Notes: a model not told the origin generated them from the letters alone. DNA of 64,000 nucleotides from Pseudomonas versuta (GCF_001294575.1 NZ_CP012676.1:2232001-2296000), one strand, 5' to 3'. Shown: positions 29,856 to 40,381, numbered from the stretch's first letter. Program-made: numbers and translations.

Positions 29856-30479
29856 TCAGTTTGTTGCGCGAACTGCCTGCATGAAGGCACGAATCCTGTC
29901 GTGGTCCTTGATGCCCTTGCTCTTTTCTACACCGCCACTGACATCAACGGCATAAGGCCGTACCTGAGCAATAGCCTGAGCTACGTTCCCGGCAGACAAA
30001 CCGCCTGCGAGAATAATCGGCTTGCTCAAACCCTGCGGTATCAATGACCAGTCAAATGCCTGGCCGGTTCCCCCGGGTACGCCTTCTACATAGGTATCCA
30101 GCAAAATGCCACTAGCGCCCGCATATGCCTTGCAGGCAGCAGCGATATCATCACCCGCCTTCACTCGCAACGCCTTGATCCAAGGGCGGTGATAACCCTC
30201 GCACTGCTCAGGGGTTTCATCGCCGTGAAACTGCAGTAAATCCAGCGGCACGGCATCAAGTGTTTCATTGAGCTCACAGGCAGTGGCATTGACGAACAGC
30301 CCGACCGTAGTCACAAAAGGCGGCAAGGCGGCAATGATCGCGCGCGCCTGCTGCGCCGTTACCGACCGCGGGCTTTTTGCGTAGAACACAAAGCCGATGG
30401 CGTCAGCCCCGGCATTTACAGCTGCCAGCGCATCATCTATGCAGGTAATACCGCAGATCTTGCTGCGAACGGCTGACAT
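29856..30479 (-). CDS. trpF: Phosphoribosylanthranilate isomerase
   Basis: 207 residues. It is a TIM-barrel isomerase of tryptophan synthesis acting on N-(5'-phosphoribosyl)anthranilate. [13 protein letters not shown] holds the catalytic Cys, [17 protein letters not shown] the catalytic Asp and phosphate-binding loop, and [12 protein letters not shown] the second phosphate site. As in other Pseudomonas, trpF is separate from the other trp genes and follows truA. Confidence 0.96.
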   Translation of the reverse strand: MSAVRSKICGITCIDDALAAVNAGADAIGFVFYAKSPRSVTAQQARAIIAALPPFVTTVGLFVNATACELNETLDAVPLDLLQFHGDETPEQCEGYHRPWIKALRVKAGDDIAAACKAYAGASGILLDTYVEGVPGGTGQAFDWSLIPQGLSKPIILAGGLSAGNVAQAIAQVRPYAVDVSGGVEKSKGIKDHDRIRAFMQAVRATN

Positions 30480-30538
30480 GTCGATTACACCTCAAGAAAC
30501 GCGAAAGCCCCGGATGGTAACAAATGCTTATCCGGGCG

Positions 30539-31393
30539 TCAGCCGTCCAGTTCGGTAAAACCGGTCAGGAAATGTGGGCCAATGTAACGTTGCGGCAACT
30601 GGAACTCTTCGTGATATTCAACTTGCACCAGATACAGACCATAAGGATGCGCGGTCACGCCCCCCGTGCGGCGTATCCGGCTCTCCAGCACTTCCTTCAT
30701 CCACTCCACCGGCCGCTCGCCTGTCCCGATGGTCATGAGCACCCCGGCAATGTTGCGCACCATGTGATGCAAAAAAGCACTGGCGCGAATATCCAGCACG
30801 ATCATCTGGCCGTGACGCGTCACCCGCAGGTGATGCAGCTCCTTGACCGGCGATTTGGCCTGGCACTGACCGGCACGAAACGCGCTGAAGTCGTGCACGC
30901 CCAACAAGTAACGGGCCGCTTCGGCCATCCGCTCGACATCCAGCGGGCGATGGTTCCAGGTTATTTCCTGATTCAGGTGCGCAGGGCGAATCTGATCGTT
31001 GTAGATCACATAGCGATAACGCCTGGCGATAGCTTTGAAGCGCGCATGAAAATGCGCTGGCATGACCTTGGCCCAACTGACACTGATGTCGTGGGGCAAG
31101 TTGATGTTGGCGCCCATGACCCAGGCCTTGAGCGAGCGCTCGGCCCGGGTGTCGAAGTGCACCACTTGTCCGCAGGCGTGGACACCCGCATCGGTGCGAC
31201 CTGCACAGAGCAATGAAACCGGGGACGCAGCGACTTTCGACAAGGCGTTTTCCAGGGTTTCCTGGACCGTCAGCACACCACTGGCCTGACGTTGCCAGCC
31301 GCTGTAACGCGACCCTTTGTATTCCACGCCCAGCGCGATTCGGGAAAAGCCTTCGGCGGCCATTTCAGCGGCCGGGTTATCTATATTTGCCAA
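30539..31393 (-). CDS. truA: tRNA pseudouridine(38-40) synthase
   Basis: 284 residues. It converts U38-U40 of the tRNA anticodon arm to pseudouridine. The catalytic Asp is D68 in AGRTDAGVHACGQVVHF. The frame opens with TTG 31393 (MANIDNPAAEM); ATG 31363 (MAAEGFSRIALG) would be ten codons shorter and keeps the whole fold, so the start is uncertain. It follows fimV and precedes trpF. Confidence 0.94.
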   Translation of the reverse strand: MANIDNPAAEMAAEGFSRIALGVEYKGSRYSGWQRQASGVLTVQETLENALSKVAASPVSLLCAGRTDAGVHACGQVVHFDTRAERSLKAWVMGANINLPHDISVSWAKVMPAHFHARFKAIARRYRYVIYNDQIRPAHLNQEITWNHRPLDVERMAEAARYLLGVHDFSAFRAGQCQAKSPVKELHHLRVTRHGQMIVLDIRASAFLHHMVRNIAGVLMTIGTGERPVEWMKEVLESRIRRTGGVTAHPYGLYLVQVEYHEEFQLPQRYIGPHFLTGFTELDG

Positions 31394-31428
31394 GGTGCTA
31401 CAGCCTGCTCATGAACGCAAAGTCGGCC

Positions 31429-31434
31429 ATTATA
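31429..31434 (-). promoter_or_regulatory. -10 element of the truA-trpF promoter
   Basis: On the minus strand TATAAT lies 36 bases before the truA TTG start and is a perfect -10. A -35 at the usual spacing is weak (around ATGGCG). It would place transcription start about 30 bases before truA, inside the fimV-truA spacer. Confidence 0.6.
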
Positions 31435-31530
31435 AGGCGCACCCGCAAAGACGCCATGAAACAAATGATGCCAGGCCTGAATCAGCACAGGGTTTGCGCC
31501 GTCCAGGACCTGACATCAATCGCCGGGGGA

Positions 31531-33894
31531 TCACGCCAGTCGTGACAACAACTCCAGAGCCTCAGCCTGCTGCTGCGGGTTACCCTCCTCCACAACTTCC
31601 GTCAGGATGTCGCGGGCACCTTCGTCATCACCCATATCGATATAAGCCTGAGCCAGGTCGAGCTTGGTCGCCGTTTCATCAGCACCCGACAAGAAGTCAA
31701 ACTCGGGTTCATCGGCAAAAGACGGCACTACCGATGGCTGCTCAAGGCTTTGCGACAAGCGCTGCAACTCGGCATTGACCTTGTCCAGTTCAAGCGAAAA
31801 GCTGTCCGGCTCGGCGGCAGGTGCAGCCGGCTCGTCAGCCAGCGACAAATCGAAATCAGCCGGCAGATCAAGATCAAAACCGGACAAGTCGTCCCCGGAC
31901 GCCTCAGCCTGTTGCTTCAATACATCTTCAAAGCTTGGCTCGCTATCGGGATGGCTCTCGGGCGCCAGCTCCGCAGGCGAAGCCGCTTCAAGATCATCGA
32001 GACTCAGGTCAAAGTCCTGATCAAACTCATCAGGTGTGTTCTGCGGCTCCGGTTCGACTTCCCGATCATCGCGCATCATTTCCTTGACGAACTGGGCCTG
32101 CAATTGAGCGGCAACAGCAGCCGTGGCGATACCGGCAGCCAGCGCCATGGCCGGATAGCGTTGCTTGAGCTGTTCAACCTCAGCATGATTTTTGCCATTG
32201 GCAACCAGCTGACGCTCCTGAGCGATAAAAGCATCACGCTCACCCAGCTCGCCATAGACCTGCATCAACTTGAGCCGTAGATCGCTGCGTTGCGGCTCTT
32301 GTTCGATGGCGCCTGCAAGCAACTGCTCAGCCTCGCCTAGTTGGCGCTGCTCAATCAGCTGCTCTGCCTGTACTAGTGCATCAGCCCCCGGCTTGGACAA
32401 CGACACGCCAGCCACCACAGGTGCAATGACGGGGGCCGCTGGTGCTGCCGGTGCCGGTGCCGGTGCCGGTGCCGGTGCCGCATCGAGCCTGACGCTCGGC
32501 GGTGGAACTTCAAGCCCTTCAAAGCTGCCGGGCGGCATGTCCAGATCAGATGGAAACTCAGCTTCTTCCTCAAGTTCGCGAGCCATCCGCGCATGCTTCA
32601 GAGCGGTCTGCTGAGCTTTACGTCGACGTGCCAGCAGCAACAGCAGTAACAACAGCAAGACCGCTGCACCACCGACCAGCCCCATCAGCGCCGGACTACC
32701 CAGCAAGTCCTGAATATTACGTTCTGCACGCGGAGTCGCGCTGCCATCCTGCGCCGGAGCCGGTGGTACCGCAGTCGCCGGCGCACCCTCCTGTGCCGCA
32801 GCGATGTCCGCTTCCGGAGAATCCCCGGCTTGGGGCGCCAACTGAGCGGGTATCGTCGCTGTCGGATCGACAGGTGTCGAGCTGTCAGCCTGCAGCTTGG
32901 CCAATTGGTCGTTCTTCAACTCGATCAAGCGCTGCAGCTTGTCCAGCTGACTTTGCAAATCCTGCATCCGGCTTTGCAGCTCGGCATTTTCACGACGCGC
33001 GGAGTCCAGCCCCTCCTCGGTCATCGCCAGCTTGTCACTGACATTTTTGGCATCCCCAATCGCACCCTTGCCCTTGGCTGCACTCGCAGCAACCAGGCTC
33101 AGGCTGTCATTACTGTCAGCCCTGGCAGGAGCCTTGGCCACAACAGGCTGGCGACCTGTCGCATCCAGTTGCTGGGCCAGAGGTGTCGTACGACGCCCGC
33201 TGCGCCAATCGGCATTCTGTGAAGCGACTTCATTGACGGCCTTGCCAGGGGACAGCTGAACGCTTTGAGCGGCATCCGGCAAGCGCAATACCTGACCGGT
33301 TTTAAGCCGATTGATATTGCCGTTGATAAAGGCATCAGGGTTGAGTGCCTGAATCGCCAGCATGGTCTGCTGGACCGAGCCGCCATTGCGTGCCTTCGCG
33401 GCGATTTCCCAAAGCGTGTCACGGGACGTGGTGGTGTATTGGCCAGACGCACTCGCAGGGGCGGAAGAGGCAGCTGCCGCGGTTTGAGGAGAGAACTTGG
33501 CCGGATCCAGCAATACGCTGTAGTCACGCAACAAGCGGCCACTTGGCCACATCACCTGTACCAGGAACTTGACGAAGGGCTCGGACAAGGGCTGGCTGGA
33601 GGTGACTCGCAGCACGCTCTTGCCATTGGCATTGATCACCGGGGTAAAACGCAGGTCATCGAGAAATGCCGGACGCGGCACTCCGGCCTTGGTGAACTCG
33701 TCAGGCGGGGCCAGACTGGGCACAACTTCAGCAGCGGTCAGATCCTTGACGTCTAACAGCTCGATTTCAGCCAGCAGAGGCTGGTTCTGAGTCGACTTCA
33801 GGGTCAGCTCTCCGAGCCCAAGCGCCTGCGCCATACCGGATGACAGCGCCGAAGCGGCGGCAATTGCTAACACTAATTTGCGAACCTGAAGCAT
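31531..33894 (-). CDS. fimV: FimV polar hub protein
   Basis: 787 residues. It is an inner-membrane polar landmark that in Pseudomonas organises type IV pili, twitching and cAMP signalling. The signal peptide ends near MAQA; a FimV N-domain (LGLGELTLKSTQNQPLLAEI) is followed by a LysM-like peptidoglycan-binding segment (TTSRDTLWEIAAKAR, about 160-215), a coiled coil (about 290-335), one membrane helix (LMGLVGGAAVLLLLLLLLLA), an acidic cytoplasmic part and a C-terminal TPR-like FimV motif (LDLAQAYIDMGDDEGARDIL). ATG 33894 has AAGGAAGAGG upstream; the frame to 33927 is not needed. A GCCGGT tandem repeat lies in the gene at 32447. Confidence 0.95.
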   Translation of the reverse strand: MLQVRKLVLAIAAASALSSGMAQALGLGELTLKSTQNQPLLAEIELLDVKDLTAAEVVPSLAPPDEFTKAGVPRPAFLDDLRFTPVINANGKSVLRVTSSQPLSEPFVKFLVQVMWPSGRLLRDYSVLLDPAKFSPQTAAAASSAPASASGQYTTTSRDTLWEIAAKARNGGSVQQTMLAIQALNPDAFINGNINRLKTGQVLRLPDAAQSVQLSPGKAVNEVASQNADWRSGRRTTPLAQQLDATGRQPVVAKAPARADSNDSLSLVAASAAKGKGAIGDAKNVSDKLAMTEEGLDSARRENAELQSRMQDLQSQLDKLQRLIELKNDQLAKLQADSSTPVDPTATIPAQLAPQAGDSPEADIAAAQEGAPATAVPPAPAQDGSATPRAERNIQDLLGSPALMGLVGGAAVLLLLLLLLLARRRKAQQTALKHARMARELEEEAEFPSDLDMPPGSFEGLEVPPPSVRLDAAPAPAPAPAPAAPAAPVIAPVVAGVSLSKPGADALVQAEQLIEQRQLGEAEQLLAGAIEQEPQRSDLRLKLMQVYGELGERDAFIAQERQLVANGKNHAEVEQLKQRYPAMALAAGIATAAVAAQLQAQFVKEMMRDDREVEPEPQNTPDEFDQDFDLSLDDLEAASPAELAPESHPDSEPSFEDVLKQQAEASGDDLSGFDLDLPADFDLSLADEPAAPAAEPDSFSLELDKVNAELQRLSQSLEQPSVVPSFADEPEFDFLSGADETATKLDLAQAYIDMGDDEGARDILTEVVEEGNPQQQAEALELLSRLA
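32447..32476. repeat. GCCGGT x5 in-frame microsatellite within fimV
   Basis: Five perfect copies of a hexanucleotide encode the Ala-Pro run of the cytoplasmic linker. Slippage would change length by two residues at a time without a frameshift. Confidence 0.9.
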
Positions 33895-33911
33895 AGCCTC
33901 TTCCTTATTGG

Positions 33912-33937
33912 TACAGGCCTCGTCCACGAGGCCTGTA
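33912..33937 (-). other. Hairpin between usg and fimV
   Basis: TACAGGCCTCG and CGAGGCCTGTA form an 11-base-pair stem with a four-base loop, 42 bases past the usg stop and 18 before fimV. No T tract follows, so it is a probable but not proven terminator or attenuator. Confidence 0.55.
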
Positions 33938-33978
33938 TAGCTTCTGGAACCCTGCTGGAAATTGACGCCAAGTATCTT

Positions 33979-34989
33979 TTACAGAAGGTCTTTTATCAAC
34001 AACTCAGCCAGTTGCACGGCATTCAAAGCTGCGCCTTTTCTTACGTTATCTGACGTCATCCAGAAATTAAGTTCAGAAGTATCGTCTACAGCATGGCGCA
34101 CGCGACCGACATACACCACGTCTTGCCCTACCGCATCGCCTACAGCCGTAGGGTAGTCGCCCGCCTCAACCAGCTCGATGCCTTCAGCGGCTTCAAGCGC
34201 CACATTGACCGCATCCAGATCGACCGGCCCGGCAAGTTGCACCGAGACACTAAAGCTATCGCCAAAAAACACGGGAGCTTGAATGCAGGTGACCGAAACT
34301 TTCAGCGCGGGCATGCCCAACACTTCACGCAGCTCGCCAACCAGGCGTTTCTCCAGAGGCACGTGGCCTTGTGCATCAGGCTTGCCCACCTGCGCCAGGA
34401 GGTTAAATGCCATCTGGCGATCAAAAAAACTGGTCTCCAGCGGATGCAGATTCAGAAGCGCCGTTGTCTGTCGCGCCAGTTCGGAGACTGCTTCACGCCC
34501 CTGGGCAGAAACTGCCAGACACGCCGTCACATTGACCCGCTGAATATCCAGCAAGCCGCGCAGTGGCGCCAACGCCACGGCAAGCGCGGTCGCCGACGGG
34601 CTCGGGCTGCTGATTTGCAGCGGCTTTTTCAAACCGGCCAACACGTGGGCATTGGCCTCGGGCACCACTTGTGGCGCCTGGGCCGCAGGCAAGGCACCGG
34701 ACAGATCGATCACTGCACAACCGGCGGCGCTGGCTTTGGCGACAAAGCTCAGCGTCACGGCCGGGCCGGCAGCAAAGAAAACCAGCTGCACTTTGCTGAA
34801 GTCGAAATCATCGACTTCACGCACTCTTACGTTTTTGCCCCGAAAAGGCACCGAATGCCCGGCGGACTCACTGCTGGCCAGCAAGTGCAGGTTTGTAACC
34901 GGAAAACTGCGCTCTTCAAGAATTTGCACAATGGTTTCGCCGACAGTGCCGGTGGCGCCAACGACGGCGATATCAAAGGACTGGTTCAT
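33979..34989 (-). CDS. usg: Usg: aspartate-semialdehyde dehydrogenase homologue lacking the active-site Cys
   Basis: 336 residues of the ASADH family. The NADP motif VVGATGTVGETI is present. In the nucleophile region, where ASADH has an Asn-Cys pair, this protein reads ISSPSPSATALA, so the Cys is absent and dehydrogenase activity is not expected. Usg of this type sits between asd and fimV/truA across gammaproteobacteria; its job is not known. It is separate from the true asd at 35145. Confidence 0.86.
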   Translation of the reverse strand: MNQSFDIAVVGATGTVGETIVQILEERSFPVTNLHLLASSESAGHSVPFRGKNVRVREVDDFDFSKVQLVFFAAGPAVTLSFVAKASAAGCAVIDLSGALPAAQAPQVVPEANAHVLAGLKKPLQISSPSPSATALAVALAPLRGLLDIQRVNVTACLAVSAQGREAVSELARQTTALLNLHPLETSFFDRQMAFNLLAQVGKPDAQGHVPLEKRLVGELREVLGMPALKVSVTCIQAPVFFGDSFSVSVQLAGPVDLDAVNVALEAAEGIELVEAGDYPTAVGDAVGQDVVYVGRVRHAVDDTSELNFWMTSDNVRKGAALNAVQLAELLIKDLL

Positions 34990-35093
34990 ACATCTACCTC
35001 AGGCGAAACGTGGGGAGCGGCACTGTACCGGGCGTGACCCTTGCAGGCAACGGACAGTACCGGGTACGGCGCGGCTAAAAAGTGGCGCTCATT

Positions 35094-35124
35094 AAAAAGC
35101 CCGCCTCTCTTGCGAGAAGCAGGC
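35094..35124 (-). terminator. Rho-independent terminator of asd
   Basis: Read on the minus strand, GCCTGCTTCTC-GCAA-GAGAGGCGGGC is followed by TTTTT, starting about 20 bases after the asd stop. The stem has one or two mismatches. Confidence 0.8.
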
Positions 35125-35144
35125 CTGGCTGCAACCGGTGGCGA

Positions 35145-36257
35145 TTAACGCTCCAGCAGAATCCGCAGCATGCGGCGCAACGGCTCGGCCGCGCCCCACA
35201 ACAACTGGTCACCCACGGTGAACGCACCTAGGAACTGCGAACCCATGTTCAACTTGCGCAGACGGCCAACCGGCACATTCAGGGTACCTGTGACCTTGGT
35301 CGGGCTCAGCTCCTGGATGCTGTCTTCGCGGTGATTGGGCACCAGTTTGACCCAAGGGTTGTGCTGGCTGATCAAACCTTCGATGTCGGCAATAGGCACA
35401 TCTTTATTCAGCTTGATGGTCAAGGCCTGACTGTGGCAACGCATCGCACCGATACGTACGCAGATCCCGTCCACAGGAACCGGGTTTTTGAAACGACCCA
35501 GGATCTTGTTGGTTTCGGCCTGCGCCTTCCACTCTTCGCGGCTTTGACCGTTTGGCAGCTCTTTGTCGATCCACGGGATCAAGCTGCCGGCCAATGGCAC
35601 GCCGAAGTTCTCGGTGGGGTAGGCATCGCTGCGCATGGCTTCGGCGACACGGCGGTCGATATCGAGGATGGCGCTGGCCGGATCGGCCAGTTGATCCGCG
35701 ACAGCAGCGTGGGTCGAACCCATTTGCTTGATCAGCTCGCGCATGTTCTGCGCGCCGGCACCGGAGGCCGCCTGATAGGTCATGGCGCTCATCCACTCCA
35801 CCAGACCGGCTTCAAACAGGCCGCCCAGCCCCATCAGCATCAGGCTGACAGTGCAGTTGCCGCCGATGTAGTTCTTGGTGCCCGCATCCAGCTGCTGGTC
35901 GATCACGCGACGGTTGACCGGATCCAGAACGATCACCGCGTCATCCTGCATCCGCAGGCTCGAGGCCGCATCGATCCAGTAACCTTGCCAGCCCGCCTCA
36001 CGCAGCTTGGGGAACACCTCAGTGGTGTAGTCGCCGCCCTGGCAGGTCAGGATTACATCGAGGGTTTTCAACTCTTCAATGTTGTAAGCATCCTTGAGCG
36101 GGGCGATATCCTTGCCCACAGACGGACCTTGTCCACCGACATTGGAGGTAGTGAAAAACACCGGCTCAATAAGATCGAAATCCTGCTCTTCCAGCATCCG
36201 CTGCATGAGCACGGAACCAACCATACCGCGCCAACCGACCAGACCTACACGCTTCAT
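35145..36257 (-). CDS. asd: Aspartate-semialdehyde dehydrogenase
   Basis: 370 residues, the gammaproteobacterial long form. It reduces beta-aspartyl phosphate to aspartate semialdehyde for lysine/DAP, threonine and methionine. The NADP motif is [13 protein letters not shown]; the catalytic Cys lies in [15 protein letters not shown] 36257 gives the canonical [11 protein letters not shown] start; the open frame to 36389 is unused. It is flanked by leuB and usg in the usual order. Confidence 0.96.
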   Translation of the reverse strand: MKRVGLVGWRGMVGSVLMQRMLEEQDFDLIEPVFFTTSNVGGQGPSVGKDIAPLKDAYNIEELKTLDVILTCQGGDYTTEVFPKLREAGWQGYWIDAASSLRMQDDAVIVLDPVNRRVIDQQLDAGTKNYIGGNCTVSLMLMGLGGLFEAGLVEWMSAMTYQAASGAGAQNMRELIKQMGSTHAAVADQLADPASAILDIDRRVAEAMRSDAYPTENFGVPLAGSLIPWIDKELPNGQSREEWKAQAETNKILGRFKNPVPVDGICVRIGAMRCHSQALTIKLNKDVPIADIEGLISQHNPWVKLVPNHREDSIQELSPTKVTGTLNVPVGRLRKLNMGSQFLGAFTVGDQLLWGAAEPLRRMLRILLER

Positions 36258-36325
36258 CACAACGACACCTTTAACAAAAAGTGGGGTCGTTACTTCCACC
36301 AACAGGAAGTAACGGGCCAGAGAGA

Positions 36326-37408
36326 TTACAGATTCTGTAGCGCCGCGACTACTGCATCGCCCATTTCCTGTGTTCCGACCTTGGTGCAACCTGCCGACCA
36401 GATGTCTCCGGTACGCAAGCCCTGGTCCAGAACCAGGCTGACTGCCTGCTCAATGGCATCGGCAGCAGCGGTCTGATTGAAGCTGTAGCGCAGCATCATC
36501 GAGACCGACAAAATGGTTGCCAGCGGGTTGGCAATGCCCTGCCCCGCGATGTCCGGCGCCGAGCCGTGGCACGGCTCGTACATGCCCTTGTTGTTGGCAT
36601 CCAGGGAGGCCGACGGCAGCATGCCGATGGAACCGGTCAGCATCGAAGCCTCGTCGGACAGGATGTCACCGAACAGGTTGTCGGTCACGATCACATCGAA
36701 CTGCTTGGGTGCACGCACCAGCTGCATCGCGGCGTTGTCGACATACATGTGGCTCAGTTCGACGTCCGGGTAGTCCTTGGCCACTTCCTCGACCACTTCG
36801 CGCCACAGCTGGCTGGAGGCAAGTACGTTGGCCTTGTCCACCGAGCACAGCTTTTTGCCGCGTACACGGGCCATATCGAAACCGACCCGGGCGATGCGGC
36901 GAATTTCGCTTTCGCTGTACGGCAGCGTGTCATACGCCTGACGCTCGCCGTTTTCCAGCTCACGGGTGCCACGCGGTGCGCCGAAGTAAATGCCGCCGGT
37001 CAACTCACGAACGATCAGAATATCCAGCCCGGCAACGATCTCCGGCTTGAGGCTCGAAGCATCAGCCAGTTGCGGGTAAAGAATGGCCGGACGCAAGTTA
37101 CCGAACAGCCCCAGTTGCGCACGGATTTTCAGCAGGCCGCGCTCAGGACGGATGTCACGCTCGATCTTGTCCCATTTAGGACCACCCACGGCACCCAGCA
37201 ATACTGCGTCGGCAGCACGGGCACGCTCCAGGGTTTCATCTGCCAGCGGTACGCCATGCTTGTCGATGGCTGCGCCGCCGAGCACGTCATGGGTCAGCTC
37301 TAAGTCGAGCTGGAACTTGTCATTGGCCAGCTCCAGCACTTTTACAGCCTGGGCCATGATTTCCGGGCCAATACCGTCACCTGGGAGAATCAGAATCTGC
37401 TTGCTCAT
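36326..37408 (-). CDS. leuB: 3-isopropylmalate dehydrogenase
   Basis: 360 residues. It oxidises and decarboxylates 3-isopropylmalate in leucine synthesis. LPGDGIGPE opens the fold; [12 protein letters not shown] and [16 protein letters not shown] carry the metal and NAD sites. ATG 37408 ([12 protein letters not shown]) is preferred to the longer frame at 37441. It follows leuC, leuD and a methyltransferase gene on the same strand. Confidence 0.96.
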   Translation of the reverse strand: MSKQILILPGDGIGPEIMAQAVKVLELANDKFQLDLELTHDVLGGAAIDKHGVPLADETLERARAADAVLLGAVGGPKWDKIERDIRPERGLLKIRAQLGLFGNLRPAILYPQLADASSLKPEIVAGLDILIVRELTGGIYFGAPRGTRELENGERQAYDTLPYSESEIRRIARVGFDMARVRGKKLCSVDKANVLASSQLWREVVEEVAKDYPDVELSHMYVDNAAMQLVRAPKQFDVIVTDNLFGDILSDEASMLTGSIGMLPSASLDANNKGMYEPCHGSAPDIAGQGIANPLATILSVSMMLRYSFNQTAAADAIEQAVSLVLDQGLRTGDIWSAGCTKVGTQEMGDAVVAALQNL

Positions 37409-37473
37409 GGGTCTCTCGCTACCTGTCAGTTGATCCCCCAAGGGGCATCCTTAATTTTTATTGTCCGGTGCTT

Positions 37474-38241
37474 TTATCTTTCACACCAAAGAACCAATAC
37501 GTCGGTACTGAACGAACCATCCGGTTCGATTTCAAAATAATCGCGCACTTCAGTGCCCATTGATTGCTGCAACTGGCGAATGGCCACGCTCATGGTCACG
37601 GGCGTACGCATGCGCTCAATCCAGGAGCCGAACTCTAAACGCAAACGCTGACGCTGTGTGCTGCGCGTATGCAACCCGGCCTCACTGACCTGGCGCAGCC
37701 ATTCACCAGCAGAGTAATCACGCACATGGCTGGTATCGCGCAGCACCTCGACACTTTGCAGATAAGTATCGAACAGCGGGCTACCGGGGGACATCACGTC
37801 GATAAAAGCGGCTACACCGCCGGGCTTGAGCACCCGCCGCACTTCGCGCAGGGCCTGGCCCAGGTCGCTCCAGTGGTGAGCCGAATAACGGCTGAGCACA
37901 TAATCAAACTCGCCATCGGCAAACGGCAGACGCTCCGCCGCACCGCACTGGGTGCTGATATTGCCCAGACCACGATCTTTGGCGGCCGCGCTGACAACAT
38001 CGAGCATTTGCTGCGACAGGTCGTAGGCCACCACCTCGTTAACCAGCGCCGCCACATGAAAACTGACATGACCGGCACCGCACCCCAGATCCAGTACCCG
38101 GGCATCCGGCTTGTCCGCCAGCTCAGCCTGTAGCAGGCCGAACTCGGTGCCTTGCGCATGCACGGTACTGCTCAAATAGGCCGAAGCCTGTTCACCGAAT
38201 TGCTTTTGTACAACCTGACTGTGGCGTGCGGTGCTGGTCAT
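37474..38241 (-). CDS. Class I SAM-dependent methyltransferase within the leu cluster
   Basis: 255 residues. SAM motif I is VLDLGCGAGHVSFHV, motif II about VAYDLS, and the region LRRVLKPGG-like (VRRVLKPGGVAAFIDV) is typical of small-molecule (UbiE/biotin-type) methyltransferases. AAGGA precedes ATG 38241. It is co-directional between leuD and leuB, and the same insertion is seen in other Pseudomonas (PA3119 position in P. aeruginosa). The substrate is unknown; the SPR/HHW region fits an acceptor site but does not name it. Confidence 0.85.
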   Translation of the reverse strand: MTSTARHSQVVQKQFGEQASAYLSSTVHAQGTEFGLLQAELADKPDARVLDLGCGAGHVSFHVAALVNEVVAYDLSQQMLDVVSAAAKDRGLGNISTQCGAAERLPFADGEFDYVLSRYSAHHWSDLGQALREVRRVLKPGGVAAFIDVMSPGSPLFDTYLQSVEVLRDTSHVRDYSAGEWLRQVSEAGLHTRSTQRQRLRLEFGSWIERMRTPVTMSVAIRQLQQSMGTEVRDYFEIEPDGSFSTDVLVLWCER

Positions 38242-38276
38242 ACAGAGGTCCTTTGTTTGATTGACTACCTTGATCG

Positions 38277-38306
38277 CTGTAGGAGCGAGCTTGCTCGCGA
38301 GCTCTT
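38277..38306. repeat. Single REP unit between leuD and the methyltransferase gene
   Basis: CTGTAGGAGCGAGCTTGCTC and the next bases form one unpaired REP ending two bases before the leuD stop codon. It sits inside the leu transcript and could act on differential mRNA stability. Confidence 0.75.
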
Positions 38307-38307
38307 C

Positions 38308-38952
38308 TCAAGCGTCGCGAAACAACCAGGGCTGGCTCGCGCGATGCTTGCTTTCAAACGCCGCAATCGCCTCGTCGTCCTGCAACGTCAGGCCGATATC
38401 GTCCAGACCGTTGAGCAGGCAATGCTTGCGGAAGGCATCGATCTCAAACTTCAGCACCTTGCCATCCGGACGAGTCACGGTTTGCGACTCAAGGTCGATA
38501 CTGAGCTGATAGCCCGGCTCGGCCTCGACCTGGGCAAACAGCTCATCAACCTCTGCGTCGCTCAAAATGATCGGCAACAGGCCATTCTTGAAGCTGTTAT
38601 TGAAGAAGATGTCCGCATAGCTCGGCGCGATGATGCTGCGAAAGCCGTATTCTTCCAGCGCCCAGGGCGCGTGCTCACGGCTGGAGCCGCAGCCGAAGTT
38701 TTCACGGGCCAGTAACACGCTGGCACCCTGATAGCGCTCGGCGTTGAGCACAAAGTCCTTGTTCAACGGGCGCCGGGAGTTGTCCTGGTACGGTTGCCCG
38801 ACATCCAGATAGCGCCACTCGTCAAACAGGTTCGGGCCAAAGCCGGTGCGCTTGATCGATTTCAGAAACTGCTTGGGAATGATCTGGTCGGTATCCACGT
38901 TGGCCCGATCCAAAGGAGCGACAAGCCCGGTGTGCTGAGTAAAAGCTTTCAT
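38308..38952 (-). CDS. leuD: 3-isopropylmalate dehydratase small subunit
   Basis: 214 residues. With LeuC it isomerises 2- to 3-isopropylmalate. [15 protein letters not shown] is the hallmark substrate loop, and IIPKQFLK is the Ile-Pro-Lys motif. AAGGAG lies before ATG 38952. It is ten bases after the leuC stop. Confidence 0.96.
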   Translation of the reverse strand: MKAFTQHTGLVAPLDRANVDTDQIIPKQFLKSIKRTGFGPNLFDEWRYLDVGQPYQDNSRRPLNKDFVLNAERYQGASVLLARENFGCGSSREHAPWALEEYGFRSIIAPSYADIFFNNSFKNGLLPIILSDAEVDELFAQVEAEPGYQLSIDLESQTVTRPDGKVLKFEIDAFRKHCLLNGLDDIGLTLQDDEAIAAFESKHRASQPWLFRDA

Positions 38953-38962
38953 GCAGAGCTCC

Positions 38963-40381
38963 TTAAACCAATTCGCGGACGTCGATGAAACGACCGTTCA
39001 CAGCGGCTGCAGCGGCCATTGCCGGGCTCACCAGGTGAGTACGGCCACCGGCGCCCTGACGGCCTTCAAAGTTACGGTTGGAGGTCGACGCGCAGTGCTC
39101 GCCCGACTCCAGGCGGTCCGGGTTCATGGCCAGGCACATCGAACAGCCCGGTTCACGCCATTCAAAACCGGCCTCCAGGAAAATCTTGTCCAGACCTTCG
39201 GACTCTGCCTGGGCTTTAACCAGGCCCGAGCCGGGCACCACAATCGCTTGCTTGATGGTGGAAGCCACTTTGCGGCCCTTGGCAACGACTGCAGCAGCGC
39301 GCAAGTCTTCGATCCGCGAGTTGGTGCATGAGCCAATGAACACACGGTCCAACTGGATATCGGTGATCGCCTGATTGGCGTTCAGGCCCATGTACTTCAA
39401 GGCACGCTCAATCGAGCCACGTTTAACCAGATCAGCTTCCTGCGCCGGATCGGGAACGTTCTGATCAACCGCCAAAACCATTTCAGGCGAGGTACCCCAG
39501 CTGACTTGCGGCTTGATCTGCGCGGCATCGAACTTGATGACGCTGTCAAACTGCGCGTCGGCATCGGAAACCAGATCCTTCCAGGCTTCGACAGCCATAT
39601 CCCATTCGGCGCCCTTGGGTGCAAACGGGCGACCCTTGACGTAGGCCACGGTCTTTTCATCCGCTGCAACCAGGCCCACCCGGGCACCGGCTTCGATCGA
39701 CATGTTGCAGATGGTCATGCGCCCTTCAACCGACAAATCACGAATCGCACTGCCGGCAAACTCAATGGCGTGACCATTGCCGCCTGCGGTGCCGATTTTT
39801 CCGATCACTGCCAGCACGATGTCCTTGGCGGTCACGCCGAACGGCAATTGACCTTCAACCGAGACCAGCATGTTTTTCATTTTCTTGGCCACCAGACACT
39901 GCGTGGCGAGCACGTGCTCGACCTCGGAAGTGCCGATACCGTGGGCCAACGCGCCGAATGCACCATGGGTCGAGGTGTGCGAGTCACCGCAAACCACGGT
40001 CATGCCCGGCAAGGTCGCGCCCTGTTCGGGGCCAATGACGTGAACGATCCCTTGGCGGATGTCGTTCATTTTAAATTCGGTAATGCCGTACTCGTCACAG
40101 TTGTCGTCGAGGGTTTGCACCTGCAAACGGGAAACCTGGTCAGCAATTGCTTCGATCCCGCCCTTGCGCTCCGGCGTGGTCGGTACGTTATGGTCCGGGG
40201 TCGCGATGTTGGCATCGATACGCCAAGGCTTGCGCCCTGCCAGACGCAGCCCTTCAAAGGCCTGCGGCGACGTCACTTCATGAATGATATGACGATCGAT
40301 GTAGATCAGCGCCGAGCCATCGTCGCGCTGTTTCACCAAATGCGAATCCCAGAGCTTGTCGTAGAGCGTTTTGCCGGCCAT
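38963..40381 (-). CDS. leuC: 3-isopropylmalate dehydratase large subunit
   Basis: 472 residues of the aconitase family. The three [4Fe-4S] ligands are in [13 protein letters not shown] and [12 protein letters not shown]. It is first in the leuC-leuD-methyltransferase-leuB unit, reading away from a divergent LysR gene, with a promoter at 40441-40469. Confidence 0.97.
   Translation of the reverse strand: MAGKTLYDKLWDSHLVKQRDDGSALIYIDRHIIHEVTSPQAFEGLRLAGRKPWRIDANIATPDHNVPTTPERKGGIEAIADQVSRLQVQTLDDNCDEYGITEFKMNDIRQGIVHVIGPEQGATLPGMTVVCGDSHTSTHGAFGALAHGIGTSEVEHVLATQCLVAKKMKNMLVSVEGQLPFGVTAKDIVLAVIGKIGTAGGNGHAIEFAGSAIRDLSVEGRMTICNMSIEAGARVGLVAADEKTVAYVKGRPFAPKGAEWDMAVEAWKDLVSDADAQFDSVIKFDAAQIKPQVSWGTSPEMVLAVDQNVPDPAQEADLVKRGSIERALKYMGLNANQAITDIQLDRVFIGSCTNSRIEDLRAAAVVAKGRKVASTIKQAIVVPGSGLVKAQAESEGLDKIFLEAGFEWREPGCSMCLAMNPDRLESGEHCASTSNRNFEGRQGAGGRTHLVSPAMAAAAAVNGRFIDVRELV

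Noticed and set aside
33912..33937. Confident terminator call between usg and fimV
   Set aside because: The stem is strong but no T tract follows on either usable side, so it is listed only as a hairpin.
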